DNA of 64,000 nucleotides from Macrotis lagotis (taxonomy: Eukaryota; Chordata; Mammalia; Peramelemorphia; Peramelidae). Every line of letters begins with the position of its first letter. Positions within the stretch are counted from its first letter, which is position 1. The DNA lies in the NCBI RefSeq assembly GCF_037893015.1, contig NC_133660.1, forward strand, positions 283,155,067-283,219,066, read 5' to 3'. This document shows, piece by piece, positions 50,961 to 61,179 of this stretch. The notes under the pieces were generated by a model. It was not told the origin of the DNA and did no database searches. It worked only from the letters and a program-made list of their open reading frames with translations. The position numbers and the translations under genes were made by a program.

Positions 50961-52419
50961 AGTCCATCCACTGCCCTGGCCTTAGGAAAGCCTTTTGCAA
51001 CCCTTAACCTGCCCCCTCAGGGTTCCACCTGGTGCCTGGGATGACCGCTGCCCACAGTTTTGCCTCTCAAATATGAGTGAAGGTCATATCCTTGGCTTTG
51101 AAGAGCTGGGGTCTTGGGTCTAGGGGCATAGGGCTCTTGTGCCCAAGATGCTCCCCGAGGGAGTCCTTTGGCAGCAGAACCAAATGCAACCCTGTTGCTG
51201 CCTCTGGTATTCAAGACTTCTCTCTCTCCCTTCCCCCGCTTCTCAAGCCAGGCCTCAGTCCATTACGTCATCAGCAAGCACCCAGTGGGTCCCAGGTTCC
51301 CAGAATGCTGCGCTGCTTCCAAGGCATCCCCTCCCTGCCCCTTCCCCAATTAACTTCAGTTTCCTAGGGGGTATATTCTGTTTGACACCCTCCGTGCAAG
51401 AGGATGATCCTTCAGGGGGTTAGGGGGCCGAGGGGCAGCTCCAATAGCAGAGTCACCCCATAATCAGCCTTACATCCTAGGGGGAGGCCTGTTAGGATCA
51501 ATGGCTGCAAGGGTGCGTTTGACCACTGGATGGCAGCAAAGGCCCAGCCATGGTCTGTTCCAAGGCCTTCGGGGATTTCCACTCATTTCTACTGAAAGGA
51601 AGAATGGGGAGAAAGGAAGGATGCACCCCCCAAGCCTTGAGGCAGAAGGGCCCCCAGCACAGAGAGGCTCCAACCTCTCCCCCAGGAAGTCCCTCCTGTG
51701 CCCAGGCCTCCTGCCCATGGAGGTCACTGCCCTTGGGCCTTGAAGCCATACCTGCCAACTTCAGGCCTGCCCCCAAGCACCTGAGGGGCAAAGGTCAGAC
51801 TCTGACCTCTCCCCAAGAGAGGGAGCTCGGGCAGGGCCCCATGGCCCCACCTCTCAAGGCCTCCAGCCCAGGCAAGGCTCTAGGGCCACTCACTCTGCCC
51901 TGTTTGCATCTTCCAGTTGTCCCAGACACATCTCCTCCTCACTTGGGCTCTCCCTGGGAGGCCTCAACTGACCACGTCCTGTGCTATTTCCCTGCACCTT
52001 CCCAAAACACAGAATGATCCCACATGCTCTTTTCTGACAAGTCCTGGAAGCCCCTGAAATCCCCGAGGCAATCACCCAGGATGGTGACATCCTGGTCCTC
52101 CGGGTCCCAGGGCTAGGCCGGAAGGAGCTCAGCTAGAACTCACGACCAGGTCAGTTGACTCTCAGCCCTTTCCATAGTTCCCACTCAGGGAAGGGGAGAC
52201 AGAAGGGCCCCGTAGAACTGTCCCCCAGCCTCCATGAGACCAATCTGCCGAGCTCCCTTGCCTGCTTTTGCTTCCAATCTCTGGCAATAAAGGAGAGAAA
52301 CCTCTAACTAGCCCCCTACTCATTTTCTCTAAAAGCCTGTCCTCTCAAGCACCCAATAGCTGTCCTCTGTGCAGACTTGCCAAGGGTCCCCACAAGCTTT
52401 CTTGAGCGTATAATCCTAG

Positions 52420-52541
52420 AAGGGGCAACTAGGTGCTGCAGTGGCTGGAGCACCAGCCCTGGAGTCAGGGGCACTCGAGTTAGCTGTGTGACCTTGGGCG
52501 AATCACATAACCCACGGCCTTGCATAAAGCCCAAAAATCTT
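52420..52541 (+). mobile_element. SINE with internal deletion, downstream of MALAT1
   Basis: Box A side and GTGTGACCTTGGGC tail kept; the CAAATCC to TTACC part is missing. Confidence 0.85.
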
Positions 52542-53462
52542 GAGGGGGAAAAAAAATTCCTCCCTACAAGCCACCCAGTGCAGCCCAGATACAACCTCCA
52601 GCTTTGGCCAGTCCCAAAATGCAACTCTGCATCTTCAGTGCATCGGTCGGGAGGGGGCGCAGTCGGCCTTTAGACTGGTTTATCATTTCCTTAAGTACTC
52701 AAGTCAGAGTTGTTTTGCTGCATCACCGTAGCCGATGTTCCAAATCTCACTTCGAGTCAGTCCCAACCTCCCAGCTGCCTTGCGGACTGTCCGCGTGGTC
52801 ACTTTTTAATGCTAAAGCAAGTGGGGGTGGGGCAGCCCCTCCAATCCTGGATTTATGGAGACCCTTGGAGGCCGGCCACTGCCAACTAGCCTTTGGGATC
52901 CTGAGCTGGGCCCATTCCCTCCCCAGCACCCCCAGGCAGTCGGGGGCCTAGGCAGGACACCACGCAAGAGCAGCCAAGGGTGGCAAGCCGAGCGCCACAG
53001 TCAGAACAGCCTACGGCTGACCAAGAAACCTTAGGTTAGATGCATTCAGCTGTCCTCTGGTGTCAGGGTGCCCCAGACAAAAGGAGCCCAGGGTCTCAGT
53101 CCAGCGGGGCCCACTAGCTTCAAGAACCCTTTGAGAAGAAGCCTCAAATCTCAAGATGTGCCGAGTTGGCTGGGGAGCTCCAATAGAGGCCACCTTCTGT
53201 CCAATTAGGGCAACAGCTTTCCCAGTCTAAGCTAGGTCCTGTCAATTATTGGGTCTTCCCTGCATCTAAGTCACAAAGCTGATCTTGGTGCCCCAAACTC
53301 TGAAATGCAGACAGCCGGCAGGTTTGGGCTGGATGGGAACAGCAGGCCTGCCTCTGCTCTAACAAAAATGAAGTACCCCCAGTTCCTACCCTCCAATCAG
53401 CTTCCATTTCAGCCTGTTCCAGCCCCTTCACCACCTCCCACCACCACAGAAAGTTCACAAGT

Positions 53463-53502
53463 GCATTTTTATTTTACTTTAAAACAAGCTTTATTTTACA
53501 AA
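53463..53502 (-). terminator. Downstream poly(A) signals of the unprocessed MALAT1 transcript
   Basis: Two AATAAA hexamers on the minus strand lie about 160-195 nt beyond mascRNA, in AAAATAAAGC and AAAATAAAAATG. The position matches the minor polyadenylated 3' end of human MALAT1, which also ends in AATAAAAATG. RNase P processing normally removes this part. Confidence 0.7.
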
Positions 53503-53658
53503 GTTTTCTTCCATCTTCAAGGGAGAGGCAGCCTGGAAACTCAAAAAACAGAAAATAGGAGGAGAGGAGAGGTCAGGAAGGGCAAGAGCCTTCAGACCTT
53601 ACAAACCCTAAGGTGTGTGAAAGTGTGTAAAGAGTGTGTGGGAGAGCAGAAAAAGCAA

Positions 53659-53716
53659 AGACACCGCAGGGACTTGAACCCCGTCCTGGAGACCAGGAGT
53701 GCCAACCACCAGTATC
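53659..53716 (-). ncRNA. mascRNA, tRNA-like small RNA at the MALAT1 3' end
   Basis: A 58-nt tRNA-like sequence. It has a 7-bp acceptor stem (GATACTG with CGGTGTC), a short D-arm region (GTGGTTGGCAC), an anticodon-like hairpin (TCCTGG-TCT-CCAGGA) and a T arm with GGGGTTCAAGTCCC. It differs from the human sequence I remember at only four places. Two of these are a paired A/T for G/C swap in the acceptor stem, the others loop or unpaired changes. In mammals RNase P cuts at its 5' end, RNase Z at its 3' end, and CCA is added. The CTTTGC just after it repeats the GCAAAG just before it, as in human. It is not a decoding tRNA: the anticodon arm is shortened and atypical. Confidence 0.95.
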
Positions 53717-53797
53717 TTTTGCTTTTTTTTTTTAAAGTAGGAAAGGTGAAAAAGCAAAACCTGAGGAAACAAACGTGTTTTCTCAGGAAAAGAAAAA
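53717..53797 (-). promoter_or_regulatory. MALAT1 triple-helix (ENE) stability element
   Basis: Reading the minus strand: U-rich motif 1 TTTTTCTTTT (53,788-53,797), a hairpin with CCTGAG/CTCAGG arms (53,760-53,787), U-rich motif 2 TTTTGCTTTTT (53,749-53,759), a short linker, and a genomic A-rich tract ending AAAAAGCAAAA (53,717-53,732) directly against mascRNA. In human MALAT1 these strands form a U-A.U triple helix with a C+-G doublet that blocks 3' decay. All elements, including the GC interruption in both U motif 2 and the A tract, are kept here. The hairpin has one A-C mismatch in its upper part but is otherwise paired. Confidence 0.94.
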
Positions 53798-54686
53798 CCC
53801 TTGGATAGAATGTATAGGAGCAGCAGAATCGGCTTCAGTGAAGCTGCCCTGTGTGTACGGTTCACCTGAAAAAAGTCTGAGCAGAAGAGTTGGGCAATCC
53901 CACCCACACTGGATGTCCCTAGTGGACCAGCTGCTTCCTGCCTTCCCTGACCCCCCCCATGGCAACTACCCCGTGGCTCAGACCAGAGCAGCCTCTTTTA
54001 GAGGTCTGTGGGCATTAGCATGGCATTCAAGAGCTACTTTACTAACTGTTCAGTCTCTACACATGTCTAAGTGTTAAGAGTTAATGCCCAAGGAGCCAGC
54101 CCTCTGGCCATTCTCCATTACCTTAAAGTGCCCAGTTGGCGGAGGATCCAAGCCTGGTGAAGTGAGGGGGGTGTGGTCTGGGCTAGGCCAAAGATTCAGG
54201 CAGAATGTGGCAGGAAGGAGTCACTTAGGGGAGGGGGAGAGGTTGGTTTAAGCTTCTGGAAAAGTTGAGGGGGGGGATTTTTGCCCTTTTCCCTCCCCCC
54301 TCAAAAAAAAAGTATACTTTGGGCTCCCTTGGGAACTGCTTTAAAAACAGTCTGCCCTTATTAGCTACCAAGCCCAAAGTAGAGTGGGTATCAGTAAGCA
54401 TTCGGTTACATAGCACCAGGCCAGACGGGCCAAGGGCAGTCAGATCACTAGGATGCACTGCCCCCTCCCCTGCAGGGACACCTTAAAGGTGCCAAGTTAC
54501 TTGGTGCAGGGGCTCAGGATCCGAACTTAAGTTCTTTCTGGTCATTAAGTTCTTAGAACAAAGAGGGAGTAGGGGGAGGGAAGATACCAATAAAGCCATC
54601 CCTTGGTGTACCCCCAGAGGCTCAGGCCCAGGAGAGCCTGGCAAGAGTTGATAGGTGCTGAATGCTTATAGTCAGTCTGTATTTAC

Positions 54687-54858
54687 TGGACTGGTTTACA
54701 CACCATCTCCCCCCAGAGATAATTAAGATACACCGCTGGTTTAAGCCATCTCATCTCCCCAGAGATAATCAAGAGAATACTGTTTTATTATCCACTGTAT
54801 TGGTTTACGCCAATCTCCCCATAGAGATGCTCAATAAAGACTGCTGTGTCATCCAGCA
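54687..54858 (-). repeat. Three-copy local repeat in the MALAT1 3' half
   Basis: Three tandem units, read on the plus strand as (C/T)TGGTTTA followed by CCATCTCCCC and AGAGATAAT, begin near 54,689, 54,735 and 54,798. Spacing is about 46 and 63 bp. The human counterpart, from memory, has one AAACCAGTAAGTGGAGAAAT segment. Confidence 0.7.
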
Positions 54859-57800
54859 CTTGCCACAAGAAGGCTTCTCGGATACAGCTACTTTTTTTTT
54901 TAAAGTCTTAGGTGCCTCCTTTAATGAAGGGTAATCTGAAAAAATCTTAAGAAAAAAGGCTTAGCGCCCACCTCACCCCTCTCCACCCTTCTCTAGTCCA
55001 CCTCCATCCTGAGGGAACTAACACTGGTCCCACCTAAAGCAGGACATCTCCATTCCCTTCGGGTTTGCTCATTACAACTCCTCAGTAAACAGATTGAGAA
55101 ATACTTGAGTCACCTGCTAGTTCTTTTTTTGTCCTCTGTAGTAAATGTCTCGTGTAAGTCCCTTCTAATGCTCTGAAGAATTATCTCAAAAAGTTGCTCC
55201 CAATTCCCCCATCATGACAATGGCATTTAAATTGTTTGGAAAGAAAATGAGCTACTTCTTACTGGGTTGGCTTCTGTGGCCCATCACAAGGAAGAGCTTG
55301 TTTGTATGTTCCTGCATATGACAGTTAAAAACACCAAAAGGGGAAAGAGAGAGAGACTAGGACAAAAAAAGATGCACTGCCACTGAACTGCGTCAATTTT
55401 GGATTTCACTTGCCATAAATTGTGTCTTCAACATTTTCTGCTTGTTTGAATGTATTTCTTGAACTGATTTTAATGGCTCCATCTGGAAAAGACTAAAGGC
55501 TTCAGTACCCCCACCCCCCCTTACAGAAAGGGAAAAAAAAAGCATTTTACCGAAAGGAAGGAAGCCCAACTTGCCAGACACAAACACGACTGCTTAAATC
55601 TGCAGAAATTTCCTTTCAACACTCAGCATTTTTTTTAAACCACTCATCAGCTGGATTCTCCATCAACAATCACTACTCCAAGCATTGGGGAACAATTTTT
55701 TTTTTAAATAACTCATACTCCAGTCGTTCCAAAATGCGAGCTACACCCAGCCGACCACAAGCACACGGCCATTACTTGCCAACAGACCAGACCTGCTGTC
55801 AATACACTGCATTCATTCTGTGTGAAGTCTGTAAAAAGAAAAGCTACAAAACAAGTAAACCCCCCACCCATCCTGAGCCGCCCTTTCCCTCAGAGCAAAG
55901 AGAGCAAAGTTTTCAAGAGACCAATGATTACTCATCACTGCAGGGACTCACACACTAGAAGAGGAGAGCAGAGCCAAGCACTTGCTTATTATGCATGTCA
56001 AATCCTGAGCAGCTTCATGAAGGGTGAAATGAAGCCTCTCTGCAAAGGAAAAGTCTAGAACAAAAAAAATACCCCCACATGCCCCCAAAAGCTCCGATAA
56101 TCACGATTCAAAAGGCTAAATGAGATGGCTTCAGCATTCAAAAATCAGCATGCAGGTCTCTTGGCATTGTGCAAACTGACTGTGCTTTTCCTCCTGAATT
56201 CACTTCTCTCAATCCTGGCTGCTGTCATCACCACAATCACCTGTTCTGGATAGAGAAGCCCTTACCGACTGGATGAGTTCACCAGTTACCTGTTTTGTCT
56301 GAGCATAAGCAAGTGTCCCAACTGTCTAAGTGGTTTGGCTTTTTTATTCCTTATTTTTAGAGGGCCTCTATTGTCAAAGGGCCTGGATTATAAATGCTGG
56401 TTGGGGTAGGTTTAAATTTAAGTCTTTCCTGCCTGTTTCCATCTTCAGCTCAAATCCTGATCTTGTCCATTAAACTTTGTTCGAAGAGTGGGTTTCTGAA
56501 AGATTAGAGAAGAATCCCCCCCAAGATTGCCCCACACCAACCACAAAACAAGACAAGACTAGAACTTTATTTAATTAGCTTGACTTACTAGTTTGATCTT
56601 AAAACAATACAACTTTACAAGTAAATACAGTCTTTAATCCCTTTAAAAATGGAATTTAGAACATGTGACTTTTAACCTAAACCACACAAATAAATAATAA
56701 TAGGACCTTCTGAGGCTGACCTGAGAAACAAGTTAGATGCAGTCAGCTGTAATCTGGTCTCAGGGTGCCACAGACAAAAGGCAAGTCTGGCAGAGAAAAT
56801 CTGAGGATTCGGTTATCTATTTCTAAGGGTAAGGGGGTGGGGGTGGGGAGGTTGCCCCAGTACAGCATCAACAGAATAGAAAAAGCTATGTTCTTGTAGG
56901 TGGTCACCCTAAAGGAAAAGGGCAAGAGAGATGCTTCAGTCCTGAACAAAAAAGCATTTACTTCTTATCCCTGACATGCAATTAACTGCTAAAGGCAAAT
57001 TAAACTTATCTGGTAAGAGATGCCTGCTGTTTTCTGCTCCCAGATGAAATGAACTCTTCAACAGAGAAACCTGTCTGAGGCAAACGAAATGGACAGACAG
57101 CACACAGCCTCCTTTCAATCCAAACTGTTCCACTCCAATTTCCCACTCATCTTTGCATATCATTTCCGCTTCTTCTAAAGCCAGCAATACTTTTAAATTC
57201 TTTTTCCTTTTTCTTTTTACTCTGCTTTTGTAAAAGCAGCCATTTTCAAGGTGAAATTTCTCTTCATTGCAAATAAAATGTCCTTAAAAGATTTTGCCAT
57301 TGAGATAGCTCTCATTTGTCAAGCCATAAAGCTCTTTTTGTTAAAATAGGTAGATTTTTTTTCCTCGCTTAGCTTTTTTAATTTTTCCTTTTTGCATTTG
57401 CAGAAAGATAATGGATTCTCTGTGGTTGACCAGGGTAGTTTAACATCATTCTCAGGTTATGGGCATTTGTTATTTTCCCTCCCATGAGGTAGGATTACTT
57501 AGAATCTTTTCTGCCTTTTACTTATCATTTTCACCAAGGAGTTTGGTCCCTTCTCTCCATTTAGGCCGCCATTTTGTCAAGCTGGTTATGATTCAGATGA
57601 AGTTATCTGAAAAGAGTCTACAGAAAAAAAAAAGATTTCCCCTCCCCCACCGCCAACGCACAAGAAAAGACAACAACATTGGAGCACAGCTCAAATCAAA
57701 GAGTATAGAGTTCTTACTTTTTTAATCAATTACTTTGGTTAAAGATTCAGTTTTTGTACTTTTACTTTGAATTCCAAATGTACAGAACTTAAAAAGGGCA

Positions 57801-59204
57801 TACCTTAACATCTTGGTGCAGTCATACAAAAAGAAAGCATCTTATGTATTTCCTCCACTAAGAAGAAACTTGTTTATAGACTGAAAACAGAATCTTACTT
57901 GATATCAAAGCTACCATGGGAAGGAATCCCTCAGGATCTTAGCAATGCCTTTCCACTGAAGTTCTAGAGTATTAATTTTATTAAATCACCTGAAAAAAAT
58001 GCCAAGAAAAAAACCACCCACACACACACATACACTCAGCCAAAAGCAGACAATATCATCACAAACCCTCAAACCCCAATACTTTTTTTACCTTTCGCTT
58101 TAAAGAAGAAAAGGATGGGTGGAGTGCACTTTTTCTTTCTCTTAAAATTCTTTTAAGATCAGCCACTTTAAAAGATTCAAATAAGATCTTTACCTCTCTT
58201 CCTCCTCTCTTTGAACAATTTAAGTTTTCCAGGGACCCAAGGGTCTTTAATGTACTTCCCCAATTGCCAACTTTTTAAAAATGGACGGATTTACCATATT
58301 TGGGGAATGAATTACTTGCCAACTTGAAAGCTGAAAATTGTTTCTCTTTTTTTTCCGTCTAAGTATTTAGGCTCTCTGGCTTTCAGTAATCTGAAAATAT
58401 AAACAATTACCTACCCCAGCCCCCAGCCCCCCACAATACCAGACATCTATGCCTTCTAAACATTGACTCACTCAAAGAAACGGTTAGGCCCCAGACTTCC
58501 TTAACACTTCACTTGCCAGATTGGCCTATTGCTCTTCTGAGACTCTCCAGGGTAGACTGAATTTATCAAACACAAGCTGGTTTCCAATTCTTCCAAGGTA
58601 AAAAAAAGCCAGCTCAAGCGTCTCTGATGTTTTCTTGACAACAGTATGGCAGTGTAATCAATGCTTCTACCCAGTTTGACTAGTCATCTGTGAGGGGGGA
58701 AAGTCTTAGAAACAAGCTCAGTCATCTACCCCCACCCGAAAAATAAATAAAAACTTAGTACAACTTAATAACTCCCCCAAAAGTATATAGATATCTGCAA
58801 ATTTAACTTTTAAAGTCTGGTTGAAAAAATAGAAAATAGCTACCGGCCATTTTTCCAAAGGGCTGCCCAGTTCCACTGAGGGCTTAAAGTTAAGCTTTAG
58901 TTTTTCTAGAAATTTGTAAAACCTTTCATTTTGTAGTGTTTATCCTGATACTTGCTTCTTGTCTTTGTTATTCGAGTCATCTGACCTTGAGCTCTAGAAA
59001 ACACCTGGGGGGAAAAGAACTGAAAAAAAAATTGGCCCTCCCCAGTTCCTGCCCTTCTCAAGGCCCCCCAAAAACATGAAAAACATTATTAGAAAATTAA
59101 AATTCGAGGGGTGGGAAGAATAAAAACGTTTAGGCATAAAATAGAATACAAACGTGTGCAAGCTGAAATTTGCACTTGCTTACACTTCCTCACAAGATGG
59201 GGGG

Positions 59205-59237
59205 GCTCCAGCTCTCTCTCTCTCTCTCTCTCTCTCC
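59205..59237. repeat. (CT)n microsatellite in MALAT1
   Basis: About 14 CT dinucleotides on the plus strand (GA in RNA sense), next to the GC-rich block. Confidence 0.9.
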
Positions 59238-59512
59238 AGTGCCCCACTTTGCTTTCTCTCTCTTTTCTTTTGGCCATGGCGGCCAGCTACGTTTACTGAG
59301 CCTTGCCAAGGAGACCTGCAGGATTCTAAGAGCCTCGGCAGCCCTCCCAAGCCGCAGCCACTCACTGAAAGAGCCTCCGACACCCGTCGGCCACGCACAC
59401 GCACACGCACGCCCGAGAGCTGGCTGTCCTGGGGCGGCCACGCGCCTCTCCCCCTTCCCCGCACACGGGCCTCACATTACCGGCTCAGCAAGCTTCCCGC
59501 CTTTACCGCCTC

Positions 59513-59790
59513 CTGCCTTCCTCCTCCTCCTCCTCCTCCTCCTCCTCTCCTCCCTGGCCTCTCCTGCTCCTGCTGCCTCCAGCGCTGCGCTGCGCGGCTC
59601 TGCCGCCAGGGGCCGCCCTCCTCGCTACGCCCGCGGGCAGCTGCGGCGCTCCTCCGCGGCCCTGTCCAGGGTCCTGCTCCTCTCCTAGCTTCGCGGCCGG
59701 GCCGCGGGCACTCCCTCGCCTCGCCTCGCCTCGCCACGCCTCGCCACGCCTCGCCACGCCACGCCTCGCCTCGCCTCGCCTCGCGCTCAG
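59513..59790 (-). repeat. GC-rich low-complexity insertions inside MALAT1
   Basis: In RNA sense this holds a (GGA)n run (59,521-59,549) and a GAGGC/GTGGC pentamer array (59,716-59,782, about 13 units), joined by CpG-rich sequence. It lies about 1.6-1.85 kb from the predicted start. The corresponding part of human MALAT1, as I recall it, is only mildly GC-rich, so this looks like a lineage expansion. Confidence 0.75.
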
Positions 59791-59989
59791 TCCGATGGCA
59801 GGGCGCCTAGCAACTGCTCTTCCTCTCCCCGAGTGGCCGCGCTTGGCTCAGTCCTGCTCCCCCGCTCCCCCAGGCGCGCCCCTTCTTCCTGCAGCTGCTC
59901 TGCTCCTCTTCTACTCGCTGCCTCATCTTCCCGAAGCGCTCAGCCTCACTTGTCATTGAGCGGGAGGACAACCTTGCTAAGTTTACCTC

Positions 59990-60790
59990 CCGATGAGCTT
60001 TAGGAGCTCTTTCCTATCTTCTTTTAGCCTTTTCTTCTACAGATTTGCCTTAAAGTCCTACTTGAACTACAATGTGTCTCGTTAATTTACTAATTTTCTC
60101 TATTTTGCTTTCTTCTCTTTTTTCTTCCATTTTTTCTCAGAAATCCTATTTTCTTCTGATTCTTTTTGCTACAAATTTTTCCTAGTTTCTTGTTCTGTAA
60201 CTTGCTATTTTCCTTTTTGCTAATTATCTTGCGAAGTTCCCTATTTTCTTCTATCTTGTTTCTCATTTTCCTTTCTAGCCGTCGCTTTTTGCTGTCAAAA
60301 TTGCTCTTCCAAAATGCTCCGCTACCTGGCTCCCTTAAGGCTAGGCCGTTCTGGGGTTTCTGCTATTTTTCTCTAAGCTCTAGTGTGTCTTCCAATCGTC
60401 CTCTTGCTAGTTTCCTCTAATTCTTATTGTCTTCAATCGTCCTCTTGCTACTTCCGCTAATTCTACTTTGCTCTTCCAATCTTGTTTTGCTCTAATTTCT
60501 ATTTTCCTTCTTCTATTTTTCTCAATTGCATTTTCCTTCTTCCAACCTTCCTCTTGCTAGTTCTAATTGTCTTCCTTCAATCGTTCACCTGCCGTTTTCC
60601 TAAACCTTGTCCTTCAAAACCCTCTTGCTAATCTTTTCTTCTATTTTCACCTGCTCTTTTGCTTAAGTTTTTCTTCCAGTCTCCTGCTATTTCTAAATCC
60701 TATTTTCTTTCTTCCAATCGGGCGTTTCCTAACTCCTATCTTCCTTCTTTTCCCATCTCGCTAGTTCTTTTTCTTCGAATGCTTTTGACT
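59990..60790 (-). repeat. Purine-rich 5' domain of MALAT1 with degenerate about 42-bp repeats
   Basis: The RNA-sense strand is strongly purine-rich. A unit read on the plus strand as CTTCCAATCGTCCTCTTGCT recurs at about 60,389, 60,431 and 60,540, with weaker copies at 60,473 and 60,576. The human 5' region is also built of AAGA/GAAG-rich sequence, so the character is conserved even if the units are not. Confidence 0.65.
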
Positions 60791-61179
60791 ATTTGTCCTG
60801 GGCTTTCCCTCCCTGGCCGCTTCTTCATCTAGCTTGATCCTCATTTCCGAGTTCCTCCCCTACAGCTGGTGCCATTTTAAGGGGGGCGGGGTTTGGGTTA
60901 CTGTCCCCCATCTTAGTTTCTCGTCTTTCCTATCTGGCTTCTTTGGCCCTAGCCCTGGCGCGTGTTACAGAAAAGCTCTTTCAGGTCAACCCTAACTCCT
61001 GCCGATTCAGACCTAGGGCCGCCTTTGCCACTCATTAAGACATCTGGGCTAAAATTCGGGCTCCCACAGGAGGCCTCTCCCTGCCAGTTCATATAAAAGG
61101 CACTTTCCCTGACCGGCTCAAGCTTCTTCTGACATCGGCTCACTGCTAGTTGCTCCTCTCGGCTGGGCCTGGCCAGCAT

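Larger units (their letters stand above)
50191..53459. other. GC-rich DNA downstream of MALAT1, no gene recognised
   Basis: Plus-strand AATAAA occurs at 50,648 and 52,286. Frames of up to 155 codons overlap on both strands with proline/serine-rich composition, without known domains. 53,013-53,088 matches a piece of the MALAT1 body. The neighbour SCYL1, expected on this side in mammals, is not seen. Confidence 0.5.

Noticed and set aside
49990-53460. First exons of SCYL1
   Set aside because: Expected on this side by synteny, but no frame encodes the recognisable SCYL1 N-terminus.
53305-53808. 167-codon plus-strand frame near the MALAT1 3' end
   Set aside because: It runs antisense through mascRNA and the triple-helix element, whose conservation explains the sequence.
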